This document shows, piece after piece, positions 8,577 through 16,916 of a stretch of DNA of 64,000 nucleotides. The stretch comes from Intestinibaculum porci (lineage in GTDB: Bacteria > Bacillota_I > Bacilli_A > Erysipelotrichales > Coprobacillaceae), in assembly GCF_003925875.1 (NCBI RefSeq), contig NZ_AP019309.1, forward strand, positions 2,356,001-2,420,000. The letters are read 5' to 3'. The translations under genes were made by a program, and so were the position numbers. Within the stretch, counting starts at the first letter, position 1. Every line of letters starts with the position of its first letter. The notes beneath the pieces are model-generated. The model was not told the origin of the DNA and made no database searches. It saw only the letters and a list, made by a program, of their open reading frames with translations.

Positions 8577-9590
8577 TTATTCATAGCCATTAGGGTTATG
8601 TTTTTGCCAGTTCCAAGAGTCACGGCACATATCTTCGAGGCTGCGTTTCGCTTCCCAGCCTAATACTTTTTTTGCTTTATCAGCATTTGAGTAACAAATG
8701 GCTAAATCGCCGGCACGTCTTGGACCAATTTCATATTTCACTTTTAAGTCATTGGCTTTTTCAAAAGCATGAACGATATCTAAGACAGAATAAGGATGAC
8801 CCGTTCCTAAGTTGATAATATCCGTGCCTTTACGAGACATCGCATATTCAACCGCTTTGACATGACCATCAGCTAAGTCCATAACATGGATGTAGTCACG
8901 TAAGCATGTGCCATCAGGCGTTGGATAATCATTACCAAAGATGGTTAAATGATCACGTTTGCCAATGGCTGTCTGCGAAATATAAGGCATTAAGTTATTT
9001 GGTACTCCTTTTGGATCTTCGCCAATCATGCCGCTTGGATGTGCCCCAATTGGGTTGAAATAACGTAAAATAACAACGGATAATTCAGGATCCGCTTTGG
9101 CGGTATCTAATAAGATCTGTTCAATCATCCATTTGGTCCAGCCATAAGGGTTTGTACATGTCCCCTTCTTGTTGGTTTCATATAATGGTGATTCATTTTC
9201 AGCGCCATAAACAGTCGCACTTGATGAGAAGACAATATGTTTAACATTATGTGCTCTCATGACTTCTAAAAGTGTTAAGGTTGTATCTAAATCAACACGA
9301 TAGTAAAGTAATGGTTTGGCAACGGATTCCCCAACGGATTTTAATCCAGTAAAGTGAATTACACAGTCAATATCATTTTCATCAAAGATGGCAGATAATT
9401 TATCATGATCACGCACATCCGCTTCGTAGTGTTTAATTTTTGTGTCAGTAAGCTGTTCCACGCGACGAATCGATTCCTCGCTTGAGTTAGCATAGTTATC
9501 CACGATGATAACTTCATGCCCTGCTTTCGTTAATGTATAGGCGGTATGAGAGCCAATATAGCCTGCTCCCCCTGCTAATAGTACCTTCAT
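8577..9590 (-). CDS. galE: UDP-glucose 4-epimerase
   Basis: The 337-residue short-chain dehydrogenase family enzyme interconverts UDP-glucose and UDP-galactose using bound NAD. The NAD-binding motif GGAGYIG lies at residues 7-13, SSSATVYG carries the catalytic Ser region, and YGWTK is the YxxxK catalytic pair. Further hallmarks are FNPIGAHPSGMIGEDP, NNLMPYI and CLRDYIHVMDLADGH. The length is normal. GGAGG precedes the start, and a promoter lies upstream. It probably supplies UDP-galactose for the surface polysaccharide and may also serve the Leloir pathway. Confidence 0.97.
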   Translation of the reverse strand: MKVLLAGGAGYIGSHTAYTLTKAGHEVIIVDNYANSSEESIRRVEQLTDTKIKHYEADVRDHDKLSAIFDENDIDCVIHFTGLKSVGESVAKPLLYYRVDLDTTLTLLEVMRAHNVKHIVFSSSATVYGAENESPLYETNKKGTCTNPYGWTKWMIEQILLDTAKADPELSVVILRYFNPIGAHPSGMIGEDPKGVPNNLMPYISQTAIGKRDHLTIFGNDYPTPDGTCLRDYIHVMDLADGHVKAVEYAMSRKGTDIINLGTGHPYSVLDIVHAFEKANDLKVKYEIGPRRAGDLAICYSNADKAKKVLGWEAKRSLEDMCRDSWNWQKHNPNGYE

Positions 9591-9616
9591 ACGTTGATCC
9601 TCCTTTATTTATCCCC

Positions 9617-9644
9617 ATTATAAAGCACTTTTTCAAACATGCAA
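9617..9644 (-). promoter_or_regulatory. Promoter of galE
   Basis: On the minus strand TTGCAT and TATAAT are separated by 16 bp, with the -10 about 27 nt upstream of the galE start and GGAGG between. This fits a sigma-A promoter. Confidence 0.7.
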
Positions 9645-9947
9645 TACCTTTAACGTCAAATTGCGACCTGTTACGCAGGTTGTCACAAAAGTAAGCGCAA
9701 ACAGTGGTAAAGTAGACTTATCAAGAAAGAAAACTTCTTGATTCTGGCAGTGAAAAAAATAATAGATGAGCTTTCCCAAATTACATGCCTTATTGCAACG
9801 TTTTTTGTTGGATTCCCGTTTTTCCATTCCCTTTTTAATGGTTTTTTTACGGAATATCTTCCGTGTTTTCTATCATTTACCTCCTCACCGGGAAAGATTT
9901 TTCATCCACGACTTCTTCCAATGTTTACAATACACACTGTCAGACAC
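9645..9947. other. Divergent intergenic region
   Basis: No gene supported. An imperfect inverted repeat CGACCTG-TTACG-CAGGTTG at about 9663-9681 lies just upstream of the galE promoter and could be an operator. Small overlapping plus-strand frames here have no ribosome-binding sites. Confidence 0.35.
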
Positions 9948-9971
9948 ATACACCGTGTTTACGCGGTGTAT
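9948..9971 (+). promoter_or_regulatory. Hairpin in leader of unknown gene
   Basis: ATACACCGTG-TTTA-CGCGGTGTAT forms a 10-bp stem (one G-T wobble), followed by TTATTTG, 26 nt before the start codon at 9998. It may be an attenuator or the terminator of an upstream transcript. Confidence 0.5.
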
Positions 9972-9997
9972 TTATTTGTCTAGAAAGAAGGTTACCT

Positions 9998-10639
9998 ATG
10001 TCACTTATAAAATTACCAATGGTTCATGATTATCATCTCAATATTCCAGAAAATCTGACAATGAAATATTTAAGCAGTCGCGCCTTACGTAAAGATGTGG
10101 CGTATTCTATTAAGGAGCTTTCAGATCAGGCTTTGACATATTATGATTTACTCATTAAAGAATCCTGTCTTAATGACTGTGATGATACTAAGGCTTTTGT
10201 GGCTCATACCATTCATGAAACAATTGCCCATGAGATTACTATGCGTTATTTACGGAAACATGCTTGCCCTAAAGAAAAATACCCCGAAACCGTACGTTAC
10301 AGCTTAGAAACGTATGATTATATTCGTAATCGCTATGGTGAAGATGAAAGTAATATCTATTTAATGGTAGCAGTTGAACGTTTTACCAATGAATGTTTCT
10401 TTGAAACATCAATAGATGACTTATGTGCCTATCATCATACCTTAATGACTAAAATTAAAAAGATGGACTTTGTTTTATGGGAGTTTCTTTCTTGCATTGA
10501 GGATGCGATCACTTCGAAAGTGAATTACCAATACATCAAACAGGATCATCTCTATGATACCGATCTTCCCATCACTATTCATTTACAAAACTGTTTAGAA
10601 GACTTATTAGTGGATTCGGTGATCCCTCATCAGGACTAA
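9998..10639 (+). CDS. Unknown helical protein, 213 aa
   Basis: I do not recognise this protein. The ATG at 9998 is chosen because AAGAAGG lies 7 nt upstream; longer in-frame extensions run through the leader hairpin and look non-coding. The product has no signal peptide or membrane segment. It is rich in charged residues and predicted helices, with a histidine-rich motif HTIHETIAHEITMRYLRKH at about residues 68-86 that could bind metal but is not a standard HExxH. It would lie directly before the 12250-13041 gene if the IscB element were removed, so the two may form one transcription unit. Cytoplasmic location is inferred. Confidence 0.7.
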   Translation: MSLIKLPMVHDYHLNIPENLTMKYLSSRALRKDVAYSIKELSDQALTYYDLLIKESCLNDCDDTKAFVAHTIHETIAHEITMRYLRKHACPKEKYPETVRYSLETYDYIRNRYGEDESNIYLMVAVERFTNECFFETSIDDLCAYHHTLMTKIKKMDFVLWEFLSCIEDAITSKVNYQYIKQDHLYDTDLPITIHLQNCLEDLLVDSVIPHQD

Positions 10640-10945
10640 TTGTTAAGCAATCAAAAACATAGAAATATGTACGTAAACATAGATAAGAGAGGACACATTA
10701 AGTCTCTTGTCTATGGCTTAACAATAGGTTTCGAGCCTAAGTGACTGCTACTATCGAAAGATATGTTGCAGATATGAACTATATTAAGCAGTAAGGCAAA
10801 GACACACCTTTAGATGTAATCTTCAGTCTAAAGCTCTGTGAGTGCGAACCAAGAAACAATGCTAATGTCCTGCATTGATAACAGGGAAACACATGTCCTC
10901 TGCTCGATATTGGCACGAAGAGAAATGCTCCGAAAGGAAGGTGTC
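10640..10945 (+). ncRNA. omegaRNA (HEARO-type) of IscB element
   Basis: This 300-nt non-coding stretch precedes iscB and folds extensively. TTGTTAAGC (10640-10648) pairs with GCTTAACAA (10716-10724). Stacked inside it, CATAGATAAGAGA (10678-10690) pairs with TCTCTTGTCTATG (10703-10715) with one G-T. A small ACATA-GAAA-TATGT hairpin (10657-10670) sits in the junction. A further hairpin TAGGTT-TCG-AGCCTA follows at 10725-10739. IscB proteins use an RNA encoded just upstream as guide scaffold, first noted as HEARO RNA. The position and paired structure support this; the exact ends and the guide segment cannot be fixed by eye. The 3' end may overlap the iscB start. Confidence 0.72.
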
Positions 10946-10949
10946 AGAA

Positions 10950-12191
10950 ATGACATGTTATGCTTTTGTATTGGATGCTAATAATAAACAATTAGCACCA
11001 ACTAAAGAACAGAAGGCTTGGTTTCTTATTCGTAAGAAACGAGCAACATTGGTCAGCAAATATCCAATGGTGATACAACTTAAAAAGAAAATTCCAGATC
11101 AAGAAATCTGCAAAGATGAAATTCGTTGTGGAATAGATGACGGCGGTCTTCATGTTGGTGTCGCATTAGTACAGAAATGTCAGACGCGAAACAAAGTCAT
11201 TTTTAAAGGAACTATTGAACAGCGTAATGATGTAAAACATCTTATGGACGTTAGACGTGGATTTAGGCGTTATCACCGTGATCATAAAAGATATAGACCA
11301 GCGAGATTTGACAACAGAAAATCCTCTAAACGAAAAGTGAGAATTGCACCAAGTATTTTGCAAAAACGTCAAGCAACAATAAGAGTTATCAATCAACTTA
11401 ACAAATGGATAAATATAACGAATTATTGGTTAGAAGATGTTGCTATTGATATAAGAGCATTGACAGATGGCTATAAACCATATCGGTGGCAATATCAAAA
11501 ATCAAACAGACTGGACGAGAATATCCGTAAAGCTGTCATTTTACGAGACGGCTGCAAATGTATGGAATGTGGAAAATCTAATTGTAGATTAGAGGTTCAT
11601 CACATTAAGCCAAGAAGACTGAAAGGTTCAAATACGCTTGGTAATCTTATTACGTTATGTACAGGATGTCACCAGAAAACAGAAGGAGTAGAAGAATTAT
11701 ATATGAACAGATACTTCGCTTTGTTAAATTCTTCTGACAATAAGAACCTGAATTACGCACAGCATGTAATGATAGGTAAAAAATGGCTGAGAGAACAGTT
11801 ATCAAAATTAGGAATGTTACATTTAACCAACGGAGGTGATACAGCCAATAAGCGTATTGACTGGGGTATTGCAAAATCACATTCTAATGATGCCATATGT
11901 ATCACAGACCTGCGACCAGACACATGTGAAATCAAAGAATGGGTAATAAAACCTATGCGAAGACAAAGTAAGGCTAAGACAGATAATGTTCTTGGAATTA
12001 AACAAAGGGATTTGGTTGAGTACACTTTTATGAACGGTGAAACACATAGAGGGTATGTAACAGCTTTATATCCAGAACAAAACGCTCTTAATTTTCAAAG
12101 TCCAACAAAAAATTGCAAGAAAGTTAACGCAAGAAAATGCAAAGTGCTTTGGAAATATTCTAAGATTTATTGGTTAGATAATGTGAGTTAG
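10950..12191 (+). CDS. iscB: IscB RNA-guided HNH/RuvC endonuclease
   Basis: The 413-residue protein has the full IscB layout. The N-terminal PLMP-like segment ([15 protein letters not shown]) is followed by RuvC-I (GIDDGG, Asp63), an Arg-rich bridge helix (about 100-140, [20 protein letters not shown]) and RuvC-II (LEDVAID, Glu162). The HNH domain (about 195-245) has Cys204/Cys207, the HHIKP motif (His217/218), Asn232 and Cys237/Cys240. RuvC-III is HSNDA (His311, Asp314). A C-terminal PAM/TAM-interacting region ends the protein. All catalytic positions I can identify are present, so it should be active. The ATG at 10950 has AGGAAGG 8 nt upstream. IscB, an ancestor of Cas9, cuts double-stranded DNA guided by the omegaRNA encoded upstream. 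Confidence 0.92.
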   Translation: MTCYAFVLDANNKQLAPTKEQKAWFLIRKKRATLVSKYPMVIQLKKKIPDQEICKDEIRCGIDDGGLHVGVALVQKCQTRNKVIFKGTIEQRNDVKHLMDVRRGFRRYHRDHKRYRPARFDNRKSSKRKVRIAPSILQKRQATIRVINQLNKWINITNYWLEDVAIDIRALTDGYKPYRWQYQKSNRLDENIRKAVILRDGCKCMECGKSNCRLEVHHIKPRRLKGSNTLGNLITLCTGCHQKTEGVEELYMNRYFALLNSSDNKNLNYAQHVMIGKKWLREQLSKLGMLHLTNGGDTANKRIDWGIAKSHSNDAICITDLRPDTCEIKEWVIKPMRRQSKAKTDNVLGIKQRDLVEYTFMNGETHRGYVTALYPEQNALNFQSPTKNCKKVNARKCKVLWKYSKIYWLDNVS

Positions 12192-12204
12192 ACACATTTG
12201 TCTA
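12189..12204 (+). repeat. Right-end hairpin of IscB element
   Basis: TAGACA-CATT-TGTCTA is a perfect 6-bp stem that begins in the iscB stop codon. IS200/IS605-type elements carry subterminal hairpins of this kind at their right end. Confidence 0.5.
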
Positions 12205-12249
12205 TACATAAACACAAATAATAATGATTTAATAAGGAGGATGCCTGTC

Positions 12250-13041
12250 ATGAATACACCTTATAAAAAACTCATCTTAGCCCCCTTACATCAGGTCTAT
12301 CGTGATCATCTCTATGCCATTCACTCACGTGATGATCAGTTCTTTCTCATTAAAAGCAAAGATATTAAAAGACGTCGTTATATCGAAGAATATCTCCCGC
12401 TTTATCAGTCTTTTCCAGACGCGAAAGAAGCAGATAGCTTTATTCAAAAAGATCTCGAACACTTCGTCAAAGATATCCTGATTGACTCCCTGGCAGCCTA
12501 TACAGTGCTTTTAGAAGAAGATAAACCACATCATAAAGGCTTATCCTTACATATCTTAAAGATGATGATGAACGCTTCACAAAAGGAAATTATGCATCGT
12601 TTCATCATTCAAAAACATATCTCCCCCTTATCCATTGACCTCCTCGATTATCCCTTTCTCTCACGCATCAGCAGCTATGAAACTTTTATTAAACAAAAAG
12701 ATCAGCCCGGGGCGACGCAGTATTTAAAGCGCTGTCTGCATGATTTTAAACGCACTGTTACAAGTGATGAAACAGCATATCTGACCATCTATGCTTCCCT
12801 TATGCAATACACCACAACTCACAGCTTAACTCCGGAATGCGTGCATTTCATCACTGCTTTTGAAGATTTCCTCTCTTCATTCATGATTGATTCCTTGCCC
12901 CCGATTCATGAGATCATCCATAATCCCGTCTTCACGAAAGAAGAAAAGCAGGCAAAATTAGAACGTATTATTCACATAACATATAATTTAAAATGTGAAG
13001 CTGATGGCCCAACATTAACACGATTATTGCATATCAGGTAA
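12250..13041 (+). CDS. Unknown soluble protein, 263 aa
   Basis: I do not recognise this protein. The second ATG (12250) is preferred: AAGGAGG ends 9 nt before it, whereas the first ATG (12241) abuts the Shine-Dalgarno. There is no signal peptide or membrane helix. The N-terminus (KKLILAPLHQVYRDHLYAIHSRDDQFFLI) may be a small beta domain; the rest is helical. Its N-terminal third mentions a KSKDIKRRRYIEEYLPLYQSF motif without known match. It is the immediate neighbour of the 9998-10639 gene apart from the IscB element, so the two may act together. Confidence 0.7.
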   Translation: MNTPYKKLILAPLHQVYRDHLYAIHSRDDQFFLIKSKDIKRRRYIEEYLPLYQSFPDAKEADSFIQKDLEHFVKDILIDSLAAYTVLLEEDKPHHKGLSLHILKMMMNASQKEIMHRFIIQKHISPLSIDLLDYPFLSRISSYETFIKQKDQPGATQYLKRCLHDFKRTVTSDETAYLTIYASLMQYTTTHSLTPECVHFITAFEDFLSSFMIDSLPPIHEIIHNPVFTKEEKQAKLERIIHITYNLKCEADGPTLTRLLHIR

Positions 13042-13084
13042 AATTATGAATGCATTAATAAAAAACAAGAAAGCAGGTTTAGAT

Positions 13085-13330
13085 ATGAAGAATATAAAAA
13101 AATGCGAATAGAAGACAAAACTTGTCCATGCGATAATTGATCGTCGTCATGAATTAGGTTTATCACAGCGTGATTTAGCGAAACTTTGCCATTTACCACA
13201 ATCTTCTATTGCCCGTCTTGAAGCTAATATAACCTCTCCCCGCTTAGATACTCTTGAAAAAAACTTATATCCTTTAGGCCTAACAATTGAATTAAAAAAA
13301 GAACCCCAGATGAAACAGGGTTCCTCATGA
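13085..13330 (+). pseudogene. XRE/HigA-like regulator with early stop
   Basis: An ATG at 13085 reads MKNIKKCE and then meets TAG at 13109-13111. The same frame continues open to TGA at 13328 with a clear XRE helix-turn-helix: HELGLSQRDLAKLCHLPQSSIARLEANITSPRLDTLEKNL. The downstream part has no start codon with a ribosome-binding site. HigA-type antitoxins have this C-terminal layout; no HigB toxin is recognisable nearby. It is most simply a decayed antitoxin or regulator gene. One nonsense change is enough to explain it. Confidence 0.6.
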
Positions 13331-13353
13331 GATCCACTACACGTGGATCTCAT
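13293..13353 (-). terminator. Terminator region of ATPase gene
   Basis: Two hairpins follow the minus-strand ATPase gene: a perfect 11-bp stem (ATGAGATCCAC/GTGGATCTCAT, 13327-13353), then GAACCC/GGGTTC (13301-13322) followed by seven T residues. The second is a standard terminator; the first is extra structure. Confidence 0.75.
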
Positions 13354-14594
13354 TGTGCTTCCAGAAAAGCAATGGCGATGTCAAAGTTTGGGATATAGTC
13401 ATAAAGTGTTTCTTTCTGTTCATCGATCAGGATATTTCGGATGTAATATTGACGCAGATTTTCATTTTTTCTAACATGTGTTAAATAAACATAACGATTT
13501 TCATTATTGGTTGTTGTAAAGATTACCTGGCTTTGATCAAGGACTTCTAAGACTCTTAAATTATGAGCTGTGAATAAAAACTGTCCCTTCCCCTGCCTCA
13601 TCATGATCCGTAATACTTCTCCTAATAAATATTCAAAAATGCAAGTATCTAAATCATCAATGACAATCATGCTAGAAGGATGATGAAAGCTTTGCAAAAA
13701 TAACGATGTGATCGAGAGAAGTTTCTTAATACCGACTGATTCCTTTGATAAAGGTATGTTTTCCTCGTTTTTGTGTGATACCAATTCACATTCAGCCACT
13801 ACTTCATTCTTTCTATTTAAGTGACTCCCAATCACCTGTAATCCTAAAGTGAGATGAGGAATCAAATTGGGTAAAACGATGTTAAGTTTGTCAATAGCCG
13901 ACTGAGCATCCATTAAAAAATTTTCAGGGATTGATGTTACACCATCAAGGGCAAACGATACATGGAAGTTGTTTTTCCCAAATAATTGTAGCGTATCGTC
14001 ATTTTGCATAATGGGATCATCGACAATAAGTTCATTTCGTCCATAATCTTCTAAACGCTTTAAGATACAGACAATCTCACTTTTCTTTAAAGCTGAGCGC
14101 AGTTTTGAGGAAAACAGATAAGATTGTCCCCTCTTGTGACATAAGCCTTTGGCGACAAGCTGATCAATCCGCTTTTGTGGATCATCAAATGAAAAGGGCT
14201 TATCTTGCAGGATAAAAGGTTCTTCTGTGTCTGTATCAATCACAACTTTATCATAAGTAAGTCTTTCATGAGAAATTGTGAGTCTTTTCTTTTCACCTTC
14301 CTGATTCATAGCACGAAGAGAAAATGTATAGGTCACATGATGCTCTCCGACCATTAATTTAAAACTTAAGGTTGTCTGATCAGCTTTTAAAGCAATACAT
14401 GAGCTATAAACATCGGCGATCGGTTTACTAATAAGGGCATATTTTAAAATATTGAAGACATGAATGACTACACTTTTCCCAGAACCATTTTGTCCAAAAA
14501 TACCAAGGATATGATCTTTCATATGAATAGATCCATTTTTCACGTTCATAAAGTTATTAATTTGCATACTTATCATCTTTACATCACTATGCAT
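13350..14594 (-). CDS. SMC-like AAA ATPase (AAA_15/OLD-related)
   Basis: The 414-residue cytoplasmic ATPase has a Walker A motif GQNGSGKS near residue 34 and Walker B MIVIDDLD near residue 310, followed by a conserved histidine segment (FTAHNLRVLE). A signature-like LSKESVGIKKLLSI lies before Walker B. This arrangement matches ABC/SMC-type ATPases of the AAA_15 group, many of which act in phage defence or DNA repair. No TOPRIM domain or nuclease partner is encoded next to it, so a role in defence is only possible. GAGGTGAT precedes the ATG. It is monocistronic, with a terminator downstream. Confidence 0.8.
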   Translation of the reverse strand: MHSDVKMISMQINNFMNVKNGSIHMKDHILGIFGQNGSGKSVVIHVFNILKYALISKPIADVYSSCIALKADQTTLSFKLMVGEHHVTYTFSLRAMNQEGEKKRLTISHERLTYDKVVIDTDTEEPFILQDKPFSFDDPQKRIDQLVAKGLCHKRGQSYLFSSKLRSALKKSEIVCILKRLEDYGRNELIVDDPIMQNDDTLQLFGKNNFHVSFALDGVTSIPENFLMDAQSAIDKLNIVLPNLIPHLTLGLQVIGSHLNRKNEVVAECELVSHKNEENIPLSKESVGIKKLLSITSLFLQSFHHPSSMIVIDDLDTCIFEYLLGEVLRIMMRQGKGQFLFTAHNLRVLEVLDQSQVIFTTTNNENRYVYLTHVRKNENLRQYYIRNILIDEQKETLYDYIPNFDIAIAFLEAQ

Positions 14595-14643
14595 AATTCA
14601 TCACCTCATAACTGTATCCTAGCACGACTGAAGGCATAAAGAA

Positions 14644-14665
14644 ATCCTTTCCGCAAGGAAAGGAT
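14644..14665 (-). terminator. 9-bp stem terminator
   Basis: ATCCTTTCC and GGAAAGGAT form a perfect stem with a 4-nt loop, followed on the minus strand by TTCTTT. It ends the membrane glycosyltransferase gene. Confidence 0.75.
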
Positions 14666-16227
14666 TAAGATAATAAGAAAGCTTGGGAATAATAACTATA
14701 AACAGCTTGATAATGCTTTTTATGAGTTGACTGACAAATAACCTTCATGGTTTGTTTAACCTGTGATTTGGTAAAGGAATCAGGTAAGAGAACGACAATC
14801 TGATCTTTTGATTGACGTTTAGCAAGGATCTTTGATAAGGATGGGATCTCCTGGCTTGTGAAGAAATAAGATTCATCATAATTGAATTTTAATGGCATCG
14901 CCGTATAGAAATCAGTCCAGCCTGGATTCTGATAAATCAGACAGTCGGCTCCTTTTACTCTTTTGGCTTTCGCTTCTATAGCGGGATAATCACTATATAG
15001 ACAGTCAACATTGTACTGATAAATGGATAAGCCAGCGATGAATAAGGTTAAGACGGATAGAATGAAACCTTTGGTATGGGTATTAACTTTAAACATTTGA
15101 ACAATGAGTGAAAGCATACCGACAATAAGTAGTGCCAGCCATGGATAGAGGGCATAGATATAGCGTGGCTGAGCCATTTGTGAGCCTTTGATAATAACGA
15201 TTCCACTCATGATTGTGGTAAAGCTATAAAGGGTAAATAAGGGACTGATATGATCTTTGACTTTGATGTCCTTCTGTCTTAAATAGATCACTAAACAAAC
15301 AATAAAGAAGATCGCAAATACATAAAGCATCAGGCCGCCAAACATGGAGTTATTGATCCAGCCCAAGTAATACTTGGTAAAGACATTTTCTGTGCGTCCC
15401 TGTAAGTTAGTGACGACCTGGGTGCCGCGATAACCGCCAAAGACATGGGTCAAGGTGGCGGGGAAGATCATTAAATTGCAGGCAAAGCCAGCAAGTAATG
15501 AGGTCATATAAGCTAATAAAGCTCCTCTATTCTTAACTAATAAATAAACGCATACCGACGCTGCCATAAAGAAGGCAAAGGGATAAAAATAATAATGAGT
15601 AAGACCACCTAACATGACGCTAAAGAATAACAATAAGAAGTTTTTTACAGTATAGGAATGGTCTTTAAAGATCTTAATATGCATCTGTAAAAAGACTAAG
15701 TAAGCAAGGGTTAAAAGCAGGTACATTCTTATCAGAATGATATCAGATAACCCAGCTGCTGAGCAGGACCATAAAGCGACTGTTAATAAGCTTTTGAGTT
15801 CACTTTTAAGAAAATACTTAGCGATGTGATAAAGCAGTAAATCAATAATGATGAGGATCCCGATATTAAGGCCTAAGCCATACCATTTACTAAAGGAATT
15901 AGGGAATAATGAGCAAATGGTATGTAATAAGACATAATAAAGCGGCGGATGCACATCATTGACCTGATTACGATAAGGCGCATCATAGGTAAAAGCATCT
16001 TTCTTTTGAACGGTGACATAATCTTTAAAATAACTTTGATCAACCCAGCCATGATTGTGAGAAACCTGAGTGGCTGACTGTTTCCCTAAAAATGAATAGT
16101 TTTCGCTATTGGCTAAGCCATAAGAGAAGATTTCATCCCCAAAGAAAGACTTCTTCTGACTGCCGGTATAAACAGCTAAGACCAGCTGTAAAATGATGAG
16201 TGTGAGATAGAATGTTTTCTTTTTCAT
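14665..16227 (-). CDS. GT-C membrane glycosyltransferase (GT39/ArnT-like)
   Basis: The 520-residue integral membrane protein has about ten to twelve hydrophobic helices. The first extracytoplasmic loop carries GDEIFSYGLAN, the Asp-Glu motif of the PMT/ArnT GT-C superfamily, and DVHPPLYY further on. Such enzymes transfer a sugar from a polyprenyl-phosphate donor to protein, lipid or wall polymer on the outside of the membrane. The C-terminal soluble part (from about 400) is small. It lies downstream of the rhamnose operon but is separated by a terminator-like hairpin, so it may be transcribed alone. The acceptor is unknown. Confidence 0.82.
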   Translation of the reverse strand: MKKKTFYLTLIILQLVLAVYTGSQKKSFFGDEIFSYGLANSENYSFLGKQSATQVSHNHGWVDQSYFKDYVTVQKKDAFTYDAPYRNQVNDVHPPLYYVLLHTICSLFPNSFSKWYGLGLNIGILIIIDLLLYHIAKYFLKSELKSLLTVALWSCSAAGLSDIILIRMYLLLTLAYLVFLQMHIKIFKDHSYTVKNFLLLFFSVMLGGLTHYYFYPFAFFMAASVCVYLLVKNRGALLAYMTSLLAGFACNLMIFPATLTHVFGGYRGTQVVTNLQGRTENVFTKYYLGWINNSMFGGLMLYVFAIFFIVCLVIYLRQKDIKVKDHISPLFTLYSFTTIMSGIVIIKGSQMAQPRYIYALYPWLALLIVGMLSLIVQMFKVNTHTKGFILSVLTLFIAGLSIYQYNVDCLYSDYPAIEAKAKRVKGADCLIYQNPGWTDFYTAMPLKFNYDESYFFTSQEIPSLSKILAKRQSKDQIVVLLPDSFTKSQVKQTMKVICQSTHKKHYQAVYSYYSQAFLLS

Positions 16228-16275
16228 AAAGACCTCCGTTTCTCATCTTATAATTTTTTGAAAGTTTTGTAAATG

Positions 16276-16299
16276 AAAAGCCGGCCTGTTAAGACCGAC
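16276..16299 (-). terminator. Hairpin after rfbC
   Basis: On the minus strand GTCGGTC-TTAACA-GGCCGGC pairs (two G-T) and is followed by TTTTC, directly after the rfbC stop. Likely end of the rhamnose operon. Confidence 0.65.
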
Positions 16300-16305
16300 A
16301 TAAAA

Positions 16306-16914
16306 TTAGAATTTGAATGTTTCCTTGAGAGGTAACCATAACTTATCTTTATCTGAGAAGTTTAATGGTGTGCCATCATCTAAATGATAGCTATCTGGGT
16401 TGGCTGTGCCTTTATATTCCCCTTCAAGATGTGGCCAAACGATACCGATTTCAGGATCGTTCCACGCTAATCCGCCTTCATCTCCTGGATGCCAGAAATC
16501 TGTTACTTTATAACAGAATTTTGCTTCATCAGATAAAACTAAGAAGCCATGGGCAAAACCTTCTGAGATATAGAACTGTTTATGGTTGTCTTCAGTTAAT
16601 TCAACCCCAAACCACTTTCCATAAGTTGGAGAATTAGCACGTAAGTCTACCGCTACGTCAAAGACTGCACCTTTAATACAACGTACTAATTTTCCCTGTG
16701 GGAACTGTTTCTGGAAATGTAAGCCACGTAATACGCCTTTTGTACTTGAGGATTCGTTATCCTGTACAAAAACCATATCTAAGCCTGCTTCATGCATATC
16801 TTTCTGGTTATAAGTTTCTGTGAAATAACCACGGTTATCGCCATGGACGGCTGGGGTAATGATATGTAAGCCTTCAATGCCGCCGACATTTTTTTCTACT
16901 TGAATCTGTCCCAT
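16306..16914 (-). CDS. rfbC: dTDP-4-dehydrorhamnose 3,5-epimerase
   Basis: The 202-residue cupin-fold enzyme converts dTDP-4-keto-6-deoxyglucose to its L-lyxo epimer, the third step of dTDP-L-rhamnose synthesis. Diagnostic motifs are DNRGYFTETYN, QDNESSSTKGVLRGLHFQ (active-site His), KLVRCIKGAVFDVAVDLR and ISEGFAHGFLVLSDEA. The length is slightly above the usual 180-190 because of a C-terminal extension. It is the last gene of the rfbA-rfbB-rfbD-rfbC operon and starts 2 nt after the rfbD stop. Confidence 0.96.
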   Translation of the reverse strand: MGQIQVEKNVGGIEGLHIITPAVHGDNRGYFTETYNQKDMHEAGLDMVFVQDNESSSTKGVLRGLHFQKQFPQGKLVRCIKGAVFDVAVDLRANSPTYGKWFGVELTEDNHKQFYISEGFAHGFLVLSDEAKFCYKVTDFWHPGDEGGLAWNDPEIGIVWPHLEGEYKGTANPDSYHLDDGTPLNFSDKDKLWLPLKETFKF

Positions 16915-16916
16915 AA

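Larger units (their letters stand above)
10640..12204 (+). mobile_element. IscB element (IS200/IS605-related, no tnpA)
   Basis: The unit consists of the structured RNA and iscB and ends in a short hairpin at 12189-12204. It begins immediately after the stop codon of the upstream gene and ends 45 nt before the start of the next, so both flanking genes remain intact. No TnpA Y1 transposase is present. Movement, if any, would need TnpA in trans. The boundaries are inferred from the end of the flanking gene and the terminal hairpin. Confidence 0.6.

Noticed and set aside
10640-10949. Upstream in-frame extension of iscB from 10875 as coding
   Set aside because: IscB proteins start at the PLMP segment, and a good ribosome-binding site precedes 10950; the upstream part is in the structured RNA.
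13350-14594. ATPase as an OLD-family defence nuclease
   Set aside because: No TOPRIM domain and no partner nuclease gene; only the ATPase assignment is supported.
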